DNA of 64,000 nucleotides from Collinsella aerofaciens (GTDB lineage Bacteria > Actinomycetota > Coriobacteriia > Coriobacteriales > Coriobacteriaceae), in assembly GCF_020181355.1 (NCBI RefSeq), contig NZ_CP084004.1, positions 1,674,001 through 1,738,000 on the forward strand. Reading direction: 5' to 3'. The notes beneath the pieces were generated by a model that saw only the letters and a program-made list of their open reading frames with translations, made no database searches and was not told the DNA's origin. How positions within the stretch are numbered: the stretch's first letter is position 1; the number at the start of each line of letters is the position of its first letter. Both the position numbers and the translations under genes were made by a program. Positions 18,183-27,213 of this stretch are shown piece by piece.

Positions 18183-18815
18183 ATGACTACCGTAAGACGT
18201 GCCGATCTTTCTTGTGTCGTCCAAGCGGGCGGGCTGTCGTCGCGCATGGGTTGCGACAAGGCGCGCATGGCGTTTTGTGGCGAGCCCTTGATCGAGCGCG
18301 TGCTGGGTCGGCTGGCGCCAGTTGCCGGCGAGTTAGTCGTGACGACTTCGCGTCCCAACGAGCTTGCCTACCTTGAGGAGTGCGCGTTTGGCGGCTTGGT
18401 GCCGCGTGTGGTGGCGGACCTTGAGGGGTCGGCGGGCGCCATGCGCGGCATCGCGAGTTCGCTGACTGCGGCCCGGCTGCCGCTCGTGGCGATCGTCGCC
18501 TGTGATATGCCGTTTGTCTCGCCGGAACTCATCGGCGCGCTTGCCGATCGTGTTGAGGCCGAGGCGCTCGACGTGTGCGTGCCGCGCGAGGAGCGGGGGA
18601 TTGAGCCGCTTTGCGCCGTCTGGCGCCGTGATGCGTGTGCTCCGGTTGCCCAAGAGCTGCTCTCCTGCGACCGACAGCGCATTCGCTGCCTGATCAGTCG
18701 CGTTCAGGCCGGTTATATGGATGAGCCGCAGATTGTTAAGGCCGCGGGCTCGACGCTCTGCTTCGAAAACGTCAATACGCCCGAGGAGTTTGCGGCGGCC
18801 GAGTTGCTCGCCTAG
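18183..18815 (+). CDS. mobA: Molybdenum cofactor guanylyltransferase
   Basis: 210 aa from the ATG at 18183; an ATG at 18159 is also possible. The N-terminal nucleotide-binding motif QAGGLSSRMGCDKARM (about residues 14-29) and ACDMPFVSPEL near 102 are the two hallmarks of MobA, which joins GMP to molybdopterin to form the MGD cofactor used by formate dehydrogenase-type enzymes such as the one encoded upstream. The C-terminal ENVNTPEE element is also typical. It sits between tRNA-Sec and a DUF3343 gene, so the cluster combines selenium and molybdenum functions. Confidence 0.93.
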   Translation: MTTVRRADLSCVVQAGGLSSRMGCDKARMAFCGEPLIERVLGRLAPVAGELVVTTSRPNELAYLEECAFGGLVPRVVADLEGSAGAMRGIASSLTAARLPLVAIVACDMPFVSPELIGALADRVEAEALDVCVPREERGIEPLCAVWRRDACAPVAQELLSCDRQRIRCLISRVQAGYMDEPQIVKAAGSTLCFENVNTPEEFAAAELLA

Positions 18816-18830
18816 ACGATTGGAGTTGCC

Positions 18831-19226
18831 ATGTCTCACGATATTTGCCCCGACACGGGAGAGCCTTGCACTTGCGATGGTTCCGAGCCCTGTACCTGCG
18901 GCTGCGGTGGCTGTGGTCATACTGCGGAAGAGGAAGCGGCCGCCGCGGCGTATCGTGATGCACACCGCGAAGGCCCGTCCGGTGATGCCCTCGACCACGA
19001 ACGCAAGATCATCGTTTCGTTTGACAGCACCTTCGATGTGATGGAATGCGAGCAGCTGTGCCTGGATGCCGGTGTGCCCGGGCGCATCATGCCGCTGCCC
19101 GGCTCCATTACTGCAGGTTGCGGCCTGTGCTGGGCCATGCCGTTCTCGGGCGATGCCCTCGCCGCCTTCCGCGCCGCCACCGAGGGCCGCGTAACCCCCG
19201 CCGACTACCACCAACTCGTCCTCTAA
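18831..19226 (+). CDS. DUF3343 (putative Se/S carrier-like) protein with Cys-rich N-terminus
   Basis: 131 aa. Residues from about 62 on (KIIVSFDSTFDVMECEQLC, then GRIMPLPGSITAGCGLCWAM) match the DUF3343 family, small proteins proposed to carry selenium or sulfur. The family is often short (about 80 aa); here a 60-residue N-terminal extension holds seven cysteines in the first 28 residues (CTCDGSEPCTCGCGGCGH), which looks metal- or chalcogen-binding. It follows mobA after 15 bases with its own ribosome site. Role in selenium delivery is inferred from the family and the neighbouring selA, selB and tRNA-Sec. Confidence 0.8.
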   Translation: MSHDICPDTGEPCTCDGSEPCTCGCGGCGHTAEEEAAAAAYRDAHREGPSGDALDHERKIIVSFDSTFDVMECEQLCLDAGVPGRIMPLPGSITAGCGLCWAMPFSGDALAAFRAATEGRVTPADYHQLVL

Positions 19227-19482
19227 CCACCAAACCCCCACAAAGGTGCCTGTCCCCAATGTGGTGGTTTGGAACACGTGGACGAAACAGGTTTGAAACA
19301 CGGGTTTTGCGCGTCAGACACTCGAAAACGCTTCTACCTGCATCGTAATCAAAACGAAACATCTGCTCGTCGGCTTATGCGAAACTTTGCTGCAACAGTG
19401 CGATATTATCCATATTCGATAAAGCTCGCGGCGCATGGGGTGCCGCGATCAACATTTTTCGTTTCCCATCATTGGAGGAAGC

Positions 19483-20838
19483 ATGAGCTACACGCAGAAA
19501 GTTCTCGAAGAGCTCAAGGCCCGCTATCCCGAGCAGCCTGAGTTCATCCAGGCCGCGACCGAGATCCTCGGCACCATCCAGCCGGCGCTCGACGCCCACC
19601 CCGAGTACGAGGAGGCCGCCCTGCTGGAGCGCCTCGTCGAGCCCGAGCGCATCGTTATGTTCCGTGTCCCCTGGGTCGACGACCAGGGCAAGGTCCAGGT
19701 CAACCGCGGCTACCGCGTCGAGTTCAACTCTGCCATTGGACCCTACAAGGGCGGCCTGCGCTTTAACCCGACGGTCACCCTGGGCATGCTCAAGTTCCTG
19801 GGCCTGGAGCAGATCCTCAAGAACAGCCTGACCACCCTTCCCATGGGCGGCGGCAAGGGCGGCTCCGACTTTGACCCCAAGGGCAAGTCCAACAACGAGA
19901 TCATGCACTTCTGCCAGTCTTTCATGACCGAGCTCTATCGCCACATCGGCCCCAACACCGACGTTCCCGCCGGCGATCTGGGCGTTGGCGGCCGCGAGGT
20001 TGCCTACCTGTTCGGTCAGTACAAGCGCCTGACCAACGAGTGGACCGGCGTCCTCACCGGCAAGGGCCTCTCCTTTGGCGGTTCGCTCGCCCGTACCGAG
20101 GCTACCGGCTACGGCCTGGTCTACTTTGTGGACGAGTACCTCAAGAGCCGCGGCGACTCCTTCGAGGGCAAGAACGTCGTCGTTCACGGCTCCGGTAACG
20201 TCGCTATCTACGCGGTCCAGAAGGTCGCCCAGCTCGGCGGCAAGGTGCTCGCCTGCTCCGATACTCACGGCTGGGTCGAGGATCCCGACGGCATTGACTA
20301 CACCGTGCTCGAGCATGTCTACAACAAGAAGCGTTCCGGCCACGACAAGGGCGTTACGCTCGCCATGTACGTTGACGAGAAGCCCAATGCCACGTGGCAC
20401 GAGGGCGACGGCCGCGGCGTGTGGCAGCTGCCCTGCGACATCGCGCTGCCCTGCGCTCGCGAGAACACGCTGCTGCTCGAGGACGCCCAGGCGCTCGTCG
20501 CCAACGGCTGCAAGGTGGTCGGCGAGGGCGCGAACATGCCCACGACCATCGAGGCTACGACCTACTTCCAGGAGAACGGCGTCGCCTTTATGCCCGGTAA
20601 GGCTGCCAACGCTGGCGGCGTGCTCGTGTCCGGCCTGGAGATGAGCCAGAACGCCGAGCACCTGTCTTGGACCTTCGAGGAGGTCGACGGCAAGCTCGAG
20701 CAGCTCATGCGCGGCATGTTCCACAACGTGGACGACACCGCCAAGGAGTACGGCGAGGAGGGCAACTTTGTCATGGGCGCCAATATCGCCGGCTTCCTGA
20801 AGGTCGCCGACGCCATGCTCGCCCAGGGCGTCTGCTAA
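19483..20838 (+). CDS. gdhA: NADP-type glutamate dehydrogenase
   Basis: 451 aa from the ATG at 19483, preceded by GGAGG. Hexameric class-I glutamate dehydrogenase that makes glutamate from 2-oxoglutarate and ammonium. The substrate-binding lysines are in PYKGGLRFNP near residue 88 and PMGGGKGGSDF near 120; VPAGDLGVGGRE near 162 and the Rossmann segment VVHGSGNVAIYAVQK near 232 are present. It is flanked by gaps on both sides, so probably transcribed alone, and ends at a clear terminator. Confidence 0.96.
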   Translation: MSYTQKVLEELKARYPEQPEFIQAATEILGTIQPALDAHPEYEEAALLERLVEPERIVMFRVPWVDDQGKVQVNRGYRVEFNSAIGPYKGGLRFNPTVTLGMLKFLGLEQILKNSLTTLPMGGGKGGSDFDPKGKSNNEIMHFCQSFMTELYRHIGPNTDVPAGDLGVGGREVAYLFGQYKRLTNEWTGVLTGKGLSFGGSLARTEATGYGLVYFVDEYLKSRGDSFEGKNVVVHGSGNVAIYAVQKVAQLGGKVLACSDTHGWVEDPDGIDYTVLEHVYNKKRSGHDKGVTLAMYVDEKPNATWHEGDGRGVWQLPCDIALPCARENTLLLEDAQALVANGCKVVGEGANMPTTIEATTYFQENGVAFMPGKAANAGGVLVSGLEMSQNAEHLSWTFEEVDGKLEQLMRGMFHNVDDTAKEYGEEGNFVMGANIAGFLKVADAMLAQGVC

Positions 20839-20865
20839 ATCTTCGCTCGATATAGCATGTGATGA

Positions 20866-20896
20866 GGCTCCCAGCCATTCCGGCTGGGAGCCTTTT
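20866..20896 (+). terminator. Rho-independent terminator of gdhA
   Basis: An 11-bp perfect stem beginning GGCTCCCAGCC, short loop, complement ending at 20892 and TTTT at 20893-20896. It lies 28 bases behind the gdhA stop. Confidence 0.93.
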
Positions 20897-20914
20897 CTAT
20901 CCCGGAGGACTCCT

Positions 20915-20989
20915 CATAACTTGCGGTGATATACGGACTGTTTTGCGTTCCAGAACGACTAATCAGTCCGTATATCACCGCAAGTTATG
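20915..20989. repeat. Dispersed palindromic repeat family 1, copy 1
   Basis: Two perfect 26-base inverted arms (20915-20940 and 20964-20989) around a 23-base spacer. The arm core TTGCGGTGATATACGGACTG recurs at 33166-33232 and 34705-34771. All three copies are intergenic. Confidence 0.9.
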
Positions 20990-21068
20990 GATGGGTGGGT
21001 GGATTTTGTCCTAAAACGGTGTGCGGCCCCTCGTTTGGTACACTTAAACGTACTGGACAAGTGAAGAG

Positions 21069-21983
21069 ATGGGGGAGAACGTGCTCAAGTTCGGTACCTA
21101 CGTCCGTGTTGGAAACGCGGCCGAAGCCTATGAGCTCTTACAGAAGAACCGCAACAACAAGATTGTGAGCGGTGGCATTTGGATGCGCCTGGGTTCGCGT
21201 CGCGTGGCGACGGCGATTGACCTTTCGGCCTGCGGACTCGATCAGATTGAGGAGACCGAGACCGAGTTTCGCATCGGTGCCATGTGTACCCTGCGCCAGC
21301 TCGAGCGCCATGCCGGGCTCAACGCGCTTGTCAACCATGTCTTTGAGTTCGCCGTCCACGATATCGTGGGCGTGCAGCTGCGCAACACCGCCACGGTGGG
21401 CGGCAGCATTTACGGTCGCTTTGGTTTTTCGGACGTGCTCTCGGCATTTTTGGCGCTCGATTCGTATGTTGAGCTGACGGGCGCCGGCCGCGTGCCGCTC
21501 GCCGAGTTCGTGGACATGGGCTATGTGCGCGACGTGATCGAGCACGTCGTGGTCGTTAAGCACGATTACCGTGCGAGCTATGAAGCCGTGCGCAAGGCCG
21601 CGACTGACTTCCCCTCCTTAAACGTCACCGCCGCCTGGTGGGACAACAGCTGGCATGTCACCGTGGGCGCCCGCCCGCTGCGCGCGACCCTGCTGCAGGG
21701 CGAGGCATGTGGCCTGGTGAACGAGCAGCCTTCAGAGGACGAGCTGCGCGCCCTGGCCGCGTCCGTACGCGCGCTGAGCTATGGCACCAACCTGTGGGGC
21801 TCGGCCGACTACCGCCGCCGCATCTCGGCCCCGCTGGCGATTCAGGCCGTGCGTCGCGCCGCCGGCATCGAGCTTTCGGCCGCGCTTGCGCACGAGCTCG
21901 AGGGCGTGCAGATTCCTAAGTTTGCCACGGATGAGTATTCCTGCCGCCGCGTGCCCGGCGTCGATTCTAGCGAGGTGCGCTAA
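21069..21983 (+). CDS. FAD-binding subunit of a xanthine dehydrogenase-type molybdenum hydroxylase
   Basis: 304 aa, CoxM/XdhB (FAD_binding_5) family. The FAD site is visible as NTATVGGSIYGRF near residue 115 and in the N-terminal KIVSGGIWMRLG near 33. It moves electrons from the iron-sulfur clusters of its partner, encoded by the next gene with overlapping start and stop (base 21983). The start ATG at 21069 is preferred; a GTG at 21081 lies too close behind GGGGGAG. The substrate cannot be read from the sequence. Confidence 0.87.
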   Translation: MGENVLKFGTYVRVGNAAEAYELLQKNRNNKIVSGGIWMRLGSRRVATAIDLSACGLDQIEETETEFRIGAMCTLRQLERHAGLNALVNHVFEFAVHDIVGVQLRNTATVGGSIYGRFGFSDVLSAFLALDSYVELTGAGRVPLAEFVDMGYVRDVIEHVVVVKHDYRASYEAVRKAATDFPSLNVTAAWWDNSWHVTVGARPLRATLLQGEACGLVNEQPSEDELRALAASVRALSYGTNLWGSADYRRRISAPLAIQAVRRAAGIELSAALAHELEGVQIPKFATDEYSCRRVPGVDSSEVR

Positions 21984-24814
21984 TGGCTGCCAAACTCATC
22001 GATCTTTCCTTTACGCTCAACGGCCGCAAGGTCAAGGTTCAGATTGCCCCCGACACCATGCTCTTTGCGCTGCTGCGCGAGCAGGGCTGCGCGTCGGTGC
22101 GCTGTGCCTGCGAGACCACCAACTGCGGTCTGTGCACGGTGTGGCTCGATGGCGACCCGGTTCTGAGCTGCTCGGTTCCCGCCGCGCGCGTCGAGGGCCG
22201 CTCCATCACCACGCTCGAGGGCCTCAAGGCCGAGTCCGAGGCGCTTGCCCGTGCGATGGCTGCCGAAGGCGCCGAGCAGTGCGGTTTTTGTGCCCCCGGC
22301 CTTATCATGAACGTGCTGGTGCTTGCCCGCGCCGCCAAGGAGGACCCGAGCCTCGTCGCCACGCGTGAGGAGCTCTCACGTCAGCTTGCCGGTAACCTTT
22401 GCCGCTGCAGCGGCTACGAGAGCCAGCTGCGCGCTATCGTGCGCTTCCTCAACGAGTCCGGCGTGCAGGTTGGCTTTGAGATGCCCGAGCTGCCCGTCAA
22501 CGACACGAGCTCTGACGGCGTCTCCTACAAGCAGATCACCCACAAGCAGCCCAAGAAGGACTCGAAGGCCCTGCTCGAGGGTCGTCCGGTCTACACCGGC
22601 GATATGGTGCCCGCCGGCGCCCTGATCGTCAAGCTCAAGCGCAGCCCCTATGCCCGCGCCAAGATCCGCTCCATCGACACGTCTCGCGCCCTTAAGGTGC
22701 CGGGCGTCGTGGGCGTCTACACCTACGAGGACGTGCCCAAGCGCCGCTTTACTATCGCCGGTCAGAGCTATCCGCAGCCGAGTCCCTACGACCGCCTGAT
22801 TCTCGAGAACCTTGTGCGCTACCAAAACGAGGAGGTGGCGATCGTCGCTGCCGAGACCGAGGAGGCTGCCGACAAGGCACTCAAGCTCATCAAGGTCGAC
22901 TACGAGGTGCTCGAGCCGCTGCTCGACTTTACCAAGGCACTCGATAACGACATCGTGGTCCACCCCGAGGGCGACGTGACCTTTATGTTCCCGCAGGGCG
23001 GCGATGTCCCGCGCAACCTGGTGTGCAGCGGTACCAGCGATTTTGGCGACCTGGACGAGGCCTTCGCCCAGAGCGACATCGTCTTTGAGCGCACCTACAC
23101 CAGCCAGGCCACGCAGACCGCGCCCATGGAAACCTTCCGCGCCTTCGCGACGACCGACGCGTTCGGCCGCATCTCGGTGACCACCTCCACGCAGGTGCCC
23201 TTTCACGTGCGCCGCATGGTCGCGCAGTCGCTCGACATTCCGCAGTCGCAGGTGCAGGTCATTAAGCCGCGCATCGGCGGCGGCTTTGGCTCCAAGCAGA
23301 CGGGCTGCTGCGAGATCTTCGTGGCGTTTGTGACCCAGCAGACCGGCCGTCCGAGCTATTGCTGCTACACCCGCGAGGAGACCATCACCGCGGGCAACTC
23401 GCGCCACCAGATGCAGATGACCGTTAAGCTGGGTGCCATGAACGACGGCACCATCACGGCCATCGATCTGCATACGCTGTCCAACGCCGGTGCGTACGGC
23501 GAGCACGCTACCACGACGATCGGCCTGTCGGGCCACAAGAGCCTGCCCATCTACAACCACGTGAAGGCGAGCCGCTTTAGCTGGGACGCTGTCTACACCA
23601 ATACCAACCGCGGCGGCGCGTATCGCGGCTACGGTGCCACCCAGGGCCAGTTTGCCGTGGAGAGCGCCGTCAACGAGCTCGCCGACATGCTGCACATGGA
23701 CCCCGCCGACCTGCGCCTTAAGAACATCGTGCGCGAGGGCGAGATCATGCCGCAGTACTACAACGAGAAGCTCAACGCCTGCGCGCTCGACCGCTGCCTG
23801 CTGCGCGCGATGGACATGGTCGGCTGGCGCGACAAGCCGCTGGCCGTGGACCTGGGCGACCGTGTGCGCGCCCTGGGTTGCGCGCTCACCATGCAGGGCT
23901 CTGGCATTTCCAACGTGGATATAGCCGGTATCGACATGCGCCTGGAAGAGGACGGCTTCATTACCATCGGCACCGGCGCCACCGATAACGGCATGGGCGT
24001 CGACACGATCCTGGCGCAGATTGCCGCCGAGGAGCTGGGCGTGGAGAGCTCGCTGATCGTGGTGCGCGGCGTGGATACCGACGTGTCGCCGTTCGACGCC
24101 GGCTCGTACGCGAGCTCCGGTACCTACGTGACGGGCCTGGCAGCCAAGAACGCCGCAAGCGAGCTGCGTGAGAAGATCTGCGCCAAGGCCGCCCAGATGT
24201 GGGACGTGGACGCCGTCGACGTGGTCTTCGACGGCCAGTACGTGCGCCTGTCCGACGAGCGTGCCGCGCGCGAGCAGAACCGCTACCTCACGCTGCGCGA
24301 CTTTGCCAACCTGTGCGTCAAGAACATCGCGGGCGGCGACGCGCTCACCTCGCATGCTTCTGCCTGCCTGCCCGTTTCGCCTCCGCCGTTTATGGCCGGC
24401 ATTGCCGAGGTCGAGGTCGACAAGGCCACCGGCAAGGTGACCGTGGTGGACTACGCGGCGGCTGTGGATTGCGGCACCGTGATCAACGAGGCGCTCGCGC
24501 GCGTCCAGGCCGAGGGCGGCATTGCCCAGGGTATCGGCCACGCGCTCTACGAGATTGTCGAGCACGACGACCGCGGTCGCCTACGCACCGGCAACTTTAT
24601 GAGCTACAAGCTGCCCACGCGCCTGGATATCGGCAGCATTCGCGTGGCCTTTGAGCCGAGCTACGAGCCGACGGGCCCGTTTGGCGCCAAGTCGATCGGC
24701 GAGGTCGTCATCAACACGCCGCTCGCCGCCGTGGCCTCGGCCGTGGCGCACGCCACCGGCCATCAGGTTCGCTCACTGCCCATCACGCCCGAGAAGGCCC
24801 TGCTGGGGGAGTAG
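21983..24814 (+). CDS. Molybdenum hydroxylase (xanthine dehydrogenase-like), fused [2Fe-2S] and molybdopterin subunits
   Basis: 943 aa. Residues 1-165 form the two [2Fe-2S] domains (CACETTNCGLC near 41-52; CGFCAPG near 97 and CRCSGY near 140). Residues from about 190 form the molybdopterin-binding aldehyde oxidase/xanthine dehydrogenase domain. The catalytic glutamate is in FGAKSIGEVVINTP near 900. The fusion of small and large subunits with a separate FAD subunit upstream is a known arrangement. It probably oxidises purines or another N-heterocycle. Nearby mobA/selenium genes leave open that it belongs to the selenium-dependent hydroxylases. Confidence 0.9.
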   Translation: MAAKLIDLSFTLNGRKVKVQIAPDTMLFALLREQGCASVRCACETTNCGLCTVWLDGDPVLSCSVPAARVEGRSITTLEGLKAESEALARAMAAEGAEQCGFCAPGLIMNVLVLARAAKEDPSLVATREELSRQLAGNLCRCSGYESQLRAIVRFLNESGVQVGFEMPELPVNDTSSDGVSYKQITHKQPKKDSKALLEGRPVYTGDMVPAGALIVKLKRSPYARAKIRSIDTSRALKVPGVVGVYTYEDVPKRRFTIAGQSYPQPSPYDRLILENLVRYQNEEVAIVAAETEEAADKALKLIKVDYEVLEPLLDFTKALDNDIVVHPEGDVTFMFPQGGDVPRNLVCSGTSDFGDLDEAFAQSDIVFERTYTSQATQTAPMETFRAFATTDAFGRISVTTSTQVPFHVRRMVAQSLDIPQSQVQVIKPRIGGGFGSKQTGCCEIFVAFVTQQTGRPSYCCYTREETITAGNSRHQMQMTVKLGAMNDGTITAIDLHTLSNAGAYGEHATTTIGLSGHKSLPIYNHVKASRFSWDAVYTNTNRGGAYRGYGATQGQFAVESAVNELADMLHMDPADLRLKNIVREGEIMPQYYNEKLNACALDRCLLRAMDMVGWRDKPLAVDLGDRVRALGCALTMQGSGISNVDIAGIDMRLEEDGFITIGTGATDNGMGVDTILAQIAAEELGVESSLIVVRGVDTDVSPFDAGSYASSGTYVTGLAAKNAASELREKICAKAAQMWDVDAVDVVFDGQYVRLSDERAAREQNRYLTLRDFANLCVKNIAGGDALTSHASACLPVSPPPFMAGIAEVEVDKATGKVTVVDYAAAVDCGTVINEALARVQAEGGIAQGIGHALYEIVEHDDRGRLRTGNFMSYKLPTRLDIGSIRVAFEPSYEPTGPFGAKSIGEVVINTPLAAVASAVAHATGHQVRSLPITPEKALLGE

Positions 24815-24843
24815 CGGGTCGGCGAACAAGTCGTAATTGGCGG

Positions 24844-24867
24844 GGCGGGGCAACTCGCCCCGCCTTT
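24844..24867 (+). terminator. Terminator of the molybdenum hydroxylase operon
   Basis: A 7-bp G/C stem (GGCGGGG at 24844-24850 with CCCCGCC at 24858-24864), 7-base loop and TTT. It lies 30 bases after the stop codon. Confidence 0.75.
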
Positions 24868-24954
24868 CGCACTCGTGGTGAGGTCGTGAGCCTGTAAAAC
24901 GTGTGCGTGCGCTTGTCGTTCGTATCTGCTATCATTCCTAGTCTGTGCGCTCAT

Positions 24955-25038
24955 GCGGGCGTGGCGGAATTGGTAGACGCGCCAGATTTAGGTTCTGGTG
25001 GGATTCCCGTGAAGGTTCGAGTCCTTTCGCCCGCACCA
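24955..25038 (+). tRNA. tRNA-Leu, anticodon TAG
   Basis: 84 nt with encoded CCA. Acceptor GCGGGCG pairs with CGCCCGC, anticodon stem CCAGA/TCTGG encloses TTTAGGT, giving anticodon TAG, and the long variable arm marks a class II tRNA. T loop GTTCGAGTC-type sequence is present. It lies just ahead of tig. Confidence 0.95.
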
Positions 25039-25129
25039 ACGCATCTGCGTCGGCTTCGGCCGTCGCGACTCTTTGTTGCATAAAGGTACCAGCACCTCAG
25101 ATAAGCTGGGCAGTATGAGGAGGAACGTG

Positions 25130-26428
25130 TTGAACATCACCGCTTCTGACGTCAAGGACGCCAAGCTCACCGCAACGGTCACCATCCCGGCCGCCGACGT
25201 CGACGCCGCGATCAAGAAGGCCTACAAGGATACCGCCAAGAAGTACCGCTTCCCGGGCTTCCGTGCCGGTAAGGCTCCCCGTCCGGTCATCGACTCCGCT
25301 CTTGGCGCCGAGGCAACCCTCGCTCAGGCCACCAACGACCTGATCGCCGCCAACGAGCCCGCCGTCCTCAACGAGCTGGACATCGTCCCCACCAAGAACG
25401 GTGACTACAAGGAGCTCGACCTCGCCAAGGATCACGAGGACTACACCTACACCGTCGAGTTCTCCCTGCGTCCTGCTGCCGAGCTCTCTTCCTTCGACGC
25501 CGTCGAGATCGAGATGCCCCCTGCGGAGGTCACCGAGTCCGAGATCAACAACCAGGTCGAGATGCTCCTCAACTACCGTGCCACCTTCGAGGACGTCGAG
25601 GGTCGCGCCGTCGAGGCCGAGGACTACGTCACCGTCGACCTCAAGGCCGTCGAGAACGCCGATAACTTCGCCGCCGAGGGCCGTATGCTCATCGCCGGTA
25701 GCGACAGCAACCCCGCCGAGTTCAACGAGGCTCTGATCGGCACCAACGTTGACGACGTCAAGTCCGTCACCTGGACCGACGAGGCCGAGGAGGGCGAGGA
25801 GGCCGAGACCCACACCGTCGAGGTCACCGTCAAGGGCATCAAGGTCCGCAACACCCCCGAGCTCACCGACGAGCTCGTCAAGTCCGACTTTGGCTTCGAC
25901 AGCATCGACGCTATGCGCGACGCCATCAAGATCGAGATCGAGCAGGACAAGGCTTCCCGCCTCCCGGCCGAGAAGGAGAACCGTTGCGTCTCCGCTCTCG
26001 CCGAGCGCCTGCAGCTCGACGAGATGGATGCCGACTACGAGCAGTCCGTCTTTGAGGAGCTTGGCCAGAACTTCCTGTCCAACCTCGCTGCCCGCGGCAT
26101 GACGCTGGACACCTGGCTGCCCGCTTCCGGCCTGACCATGGAGCAGTTCATCGGCGACCTGCACAAGCAGGCCAACGACGTTGCCCGTGAGTCCCTGGCG
26201 CTCGACGCCCTCGCCCGTGAGCTCAAGATTGAGGTCACCGAGGACGACATCAACGCCGAGTTCGAGAAGGCCGGCGTCAAGGACGTCGAGGCTTCCAAGG
26301 CCGAGTTCATCGCCGATGGTCGCATGCCTGCCGTCCGTGAGTCCATCCGTCGCTCCAAGGCCGTCGACCACCTGGTCGAGAACGCCAAGGTGACCGAGGT
26401 CGACGAGACCGCCAAGGACGCCGAGTAA
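25130..26428 (+). CDS. tig: Trigger factor, ribosome-associated chaperone and prolyl isomerase
   Basis: 432 aa from the TTG at 25130, chosen because AGGAGG ends 6 bases upstream; GTG at 25127 and ATG at 25115 are alternatives that place the Shine-Dalgarno inside or too close to the start. The ribosome-binding signature FPGFRAGKAPRP (about residues 41-52) is exact. A PPIase-like domain (about 150-250, shortened and very acidic with a repeated Glu-Ala run) and the C-terminal chaperone helices follow. It is upstream of clpP and clpX, the classic tig-clpP-clpX order. Confidence 0.94.
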   Translation: MNITASDVKDAKLTATVTIPAADVDAAIKKAYKDTAKKYRFPGFRAGKAPRPVIDSALGAEATLAQATNDLIAANEPAVLNELDIVPTKNGDYKELDLAKDHEDYTYTVEFSLRPAAELSSFDAVEIEMPPAEVTESEINNQVEMLLNYRATFEDVEGRAVEAEDYVTVDLKAVENADNFAAEGRMLIAGSDSNPAEFNEALIGTNVDDVKSVTWTDEAEEGEEAETHTVEVTVKGIKVRNTPELTDELVKSDFGFDSIDAMRDAIKIEIEQDKASRLPAEKENRCVSALAERLQLDEMDADYEQSVFEELGQNFLSNLAARGMTLDTWLPASGLTMEQFIGDLHKQANDVARESLALDALARELKIEVTEDDINAEFEKAGVKDVEASKAEFIADGRMPAVRESIRRSKAVDHLVENAKVTEVDETAKDAE

Positions 26429-26504
26429 TTCTCGCCACCTTGCCCGCGAGCGCATGCGTGCGCCTGTGATGGGGTAAAGTTATACACCGGTTATCCGGTT
26501 GCTT

Positions 26505-26550
26505 CGTACGGTGCCAGCCAATGCATAGCATGCGGGCACCGTACGTTTAT
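26505..26550 (+). terminator. Possible terminator between tig and clpP
   Basis: Perfect 11-bp inverted arms CGTACGGTGCC (26505-26515) and its complement (26535-26545), 19-base loop, followed by TTTAT. It lies 76 bases after tig. Long loop and short T run make it a moderate call; it could also be a regulatory palindrome for clpP. Confidence 0.5.
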
Positions 26551-26585
26551 CTAGAACCAATTTGGTCCGCAAGAGAGAAATGGAG

Positions 26586-27212
26586 ATGCGTATGATCGCT
26601 AAGTTCGATTCCGCCCTCGTGCCATACGTTATCGAGCAGACGCCGCGCGGCGAGCGCAGCTACGATATCTATTCGCGCCTGCTCAACGACCGCATCATCT
26701 TCTTGGGCGAGGAGATCAACTCCGTCAGCGCCAACCTGGTCGTTGCCCAGCTGCTGCATCTTGAGAGCCAGGATGCCGAGAAGGATATCTCGCTCTACAT
26801 CAATTCGCCCGGCGGCGAGGTTTACTCCGGCCTGGCGATTCTTGACACCATGAACTTTATCAAGCCGCAGGTCTCCACCATCTGCGTCGGTATGGCTGCG
26901 TCCATGGCCGCCGTGCTGCTTTCGGCTGGCGCCAAGGGCAAGCGCTTCTGCCTGCCGCACTCCAAGGTCATGATTCACCAGCCCAGCGGCGGTGCCCAGG
27001 GCCAGCAGACCGAGATCGAGATCGTTGCCGAGGAGATCAAGAAGACCCGCCGCGAGCTCAATCAGATCCTGTCCGATGCCTCGGGCCAGCCCATCGAGAA
27101 GGTCCAGGCCGATACCGAGCGCGACAACTACCTGACCGCTGCCGAGGCCCTCGACTACGGCCTGATCGACCGTATCGTCACCTCGCGCGATCTCGCCGCG
27201 AAGGACGCCTAG
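26586..27212 (+). CDS. clpP: ATP-dependent Clp protease proteolytic subunit
   Basis: 208 aa from the ATG at 26586; ATG codons at 26580 and 26592 are close alternatives. The catalytic serine is in [11 protein letters not shown] near residue 106, the histidine in VMIHQPSGG near 130, and the aspartate near 180 (RDNYLTA region). It forms the barrel that degrades proteins fed by ClpX, which is encoded 1 base downstream. Length is normal (about 200). Confidence 0.96.
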   Translation: MRMIAKFDSALVPYVIEQTPRGERSYDIYSRLLNDRIIFLGEEINSVSANLVVAQLLHLESQDAEKDISLYINSPGGEVYSGLAILDTMNFIKPQVSTICVGMAASMAAVLLSAGAKGKRFCLPHSKVMIHQPSGGAQGQQTEIEIVAEEIKKTRRELNQILSDASGQPIEKVQADTERDNYLTAAEALDYGLIDRIVTSRDLAAKDA

Positions 27213-27213
27213 G

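Noticed and set aside
19245-19257. GGTGCCTGTCCCC in the gap before gdhA and its inverse GGGGACAGGAAC near 46262 as a repeat family
   Set aside because: Too short and only two loose matches; no surrounding similarity.
25784-25830. Glu/Ala/Gly-rich repeat in trigger factor as a tandem repeat
   Set aside because: It is a short acidic loop with irregular codons, not a true repeat.
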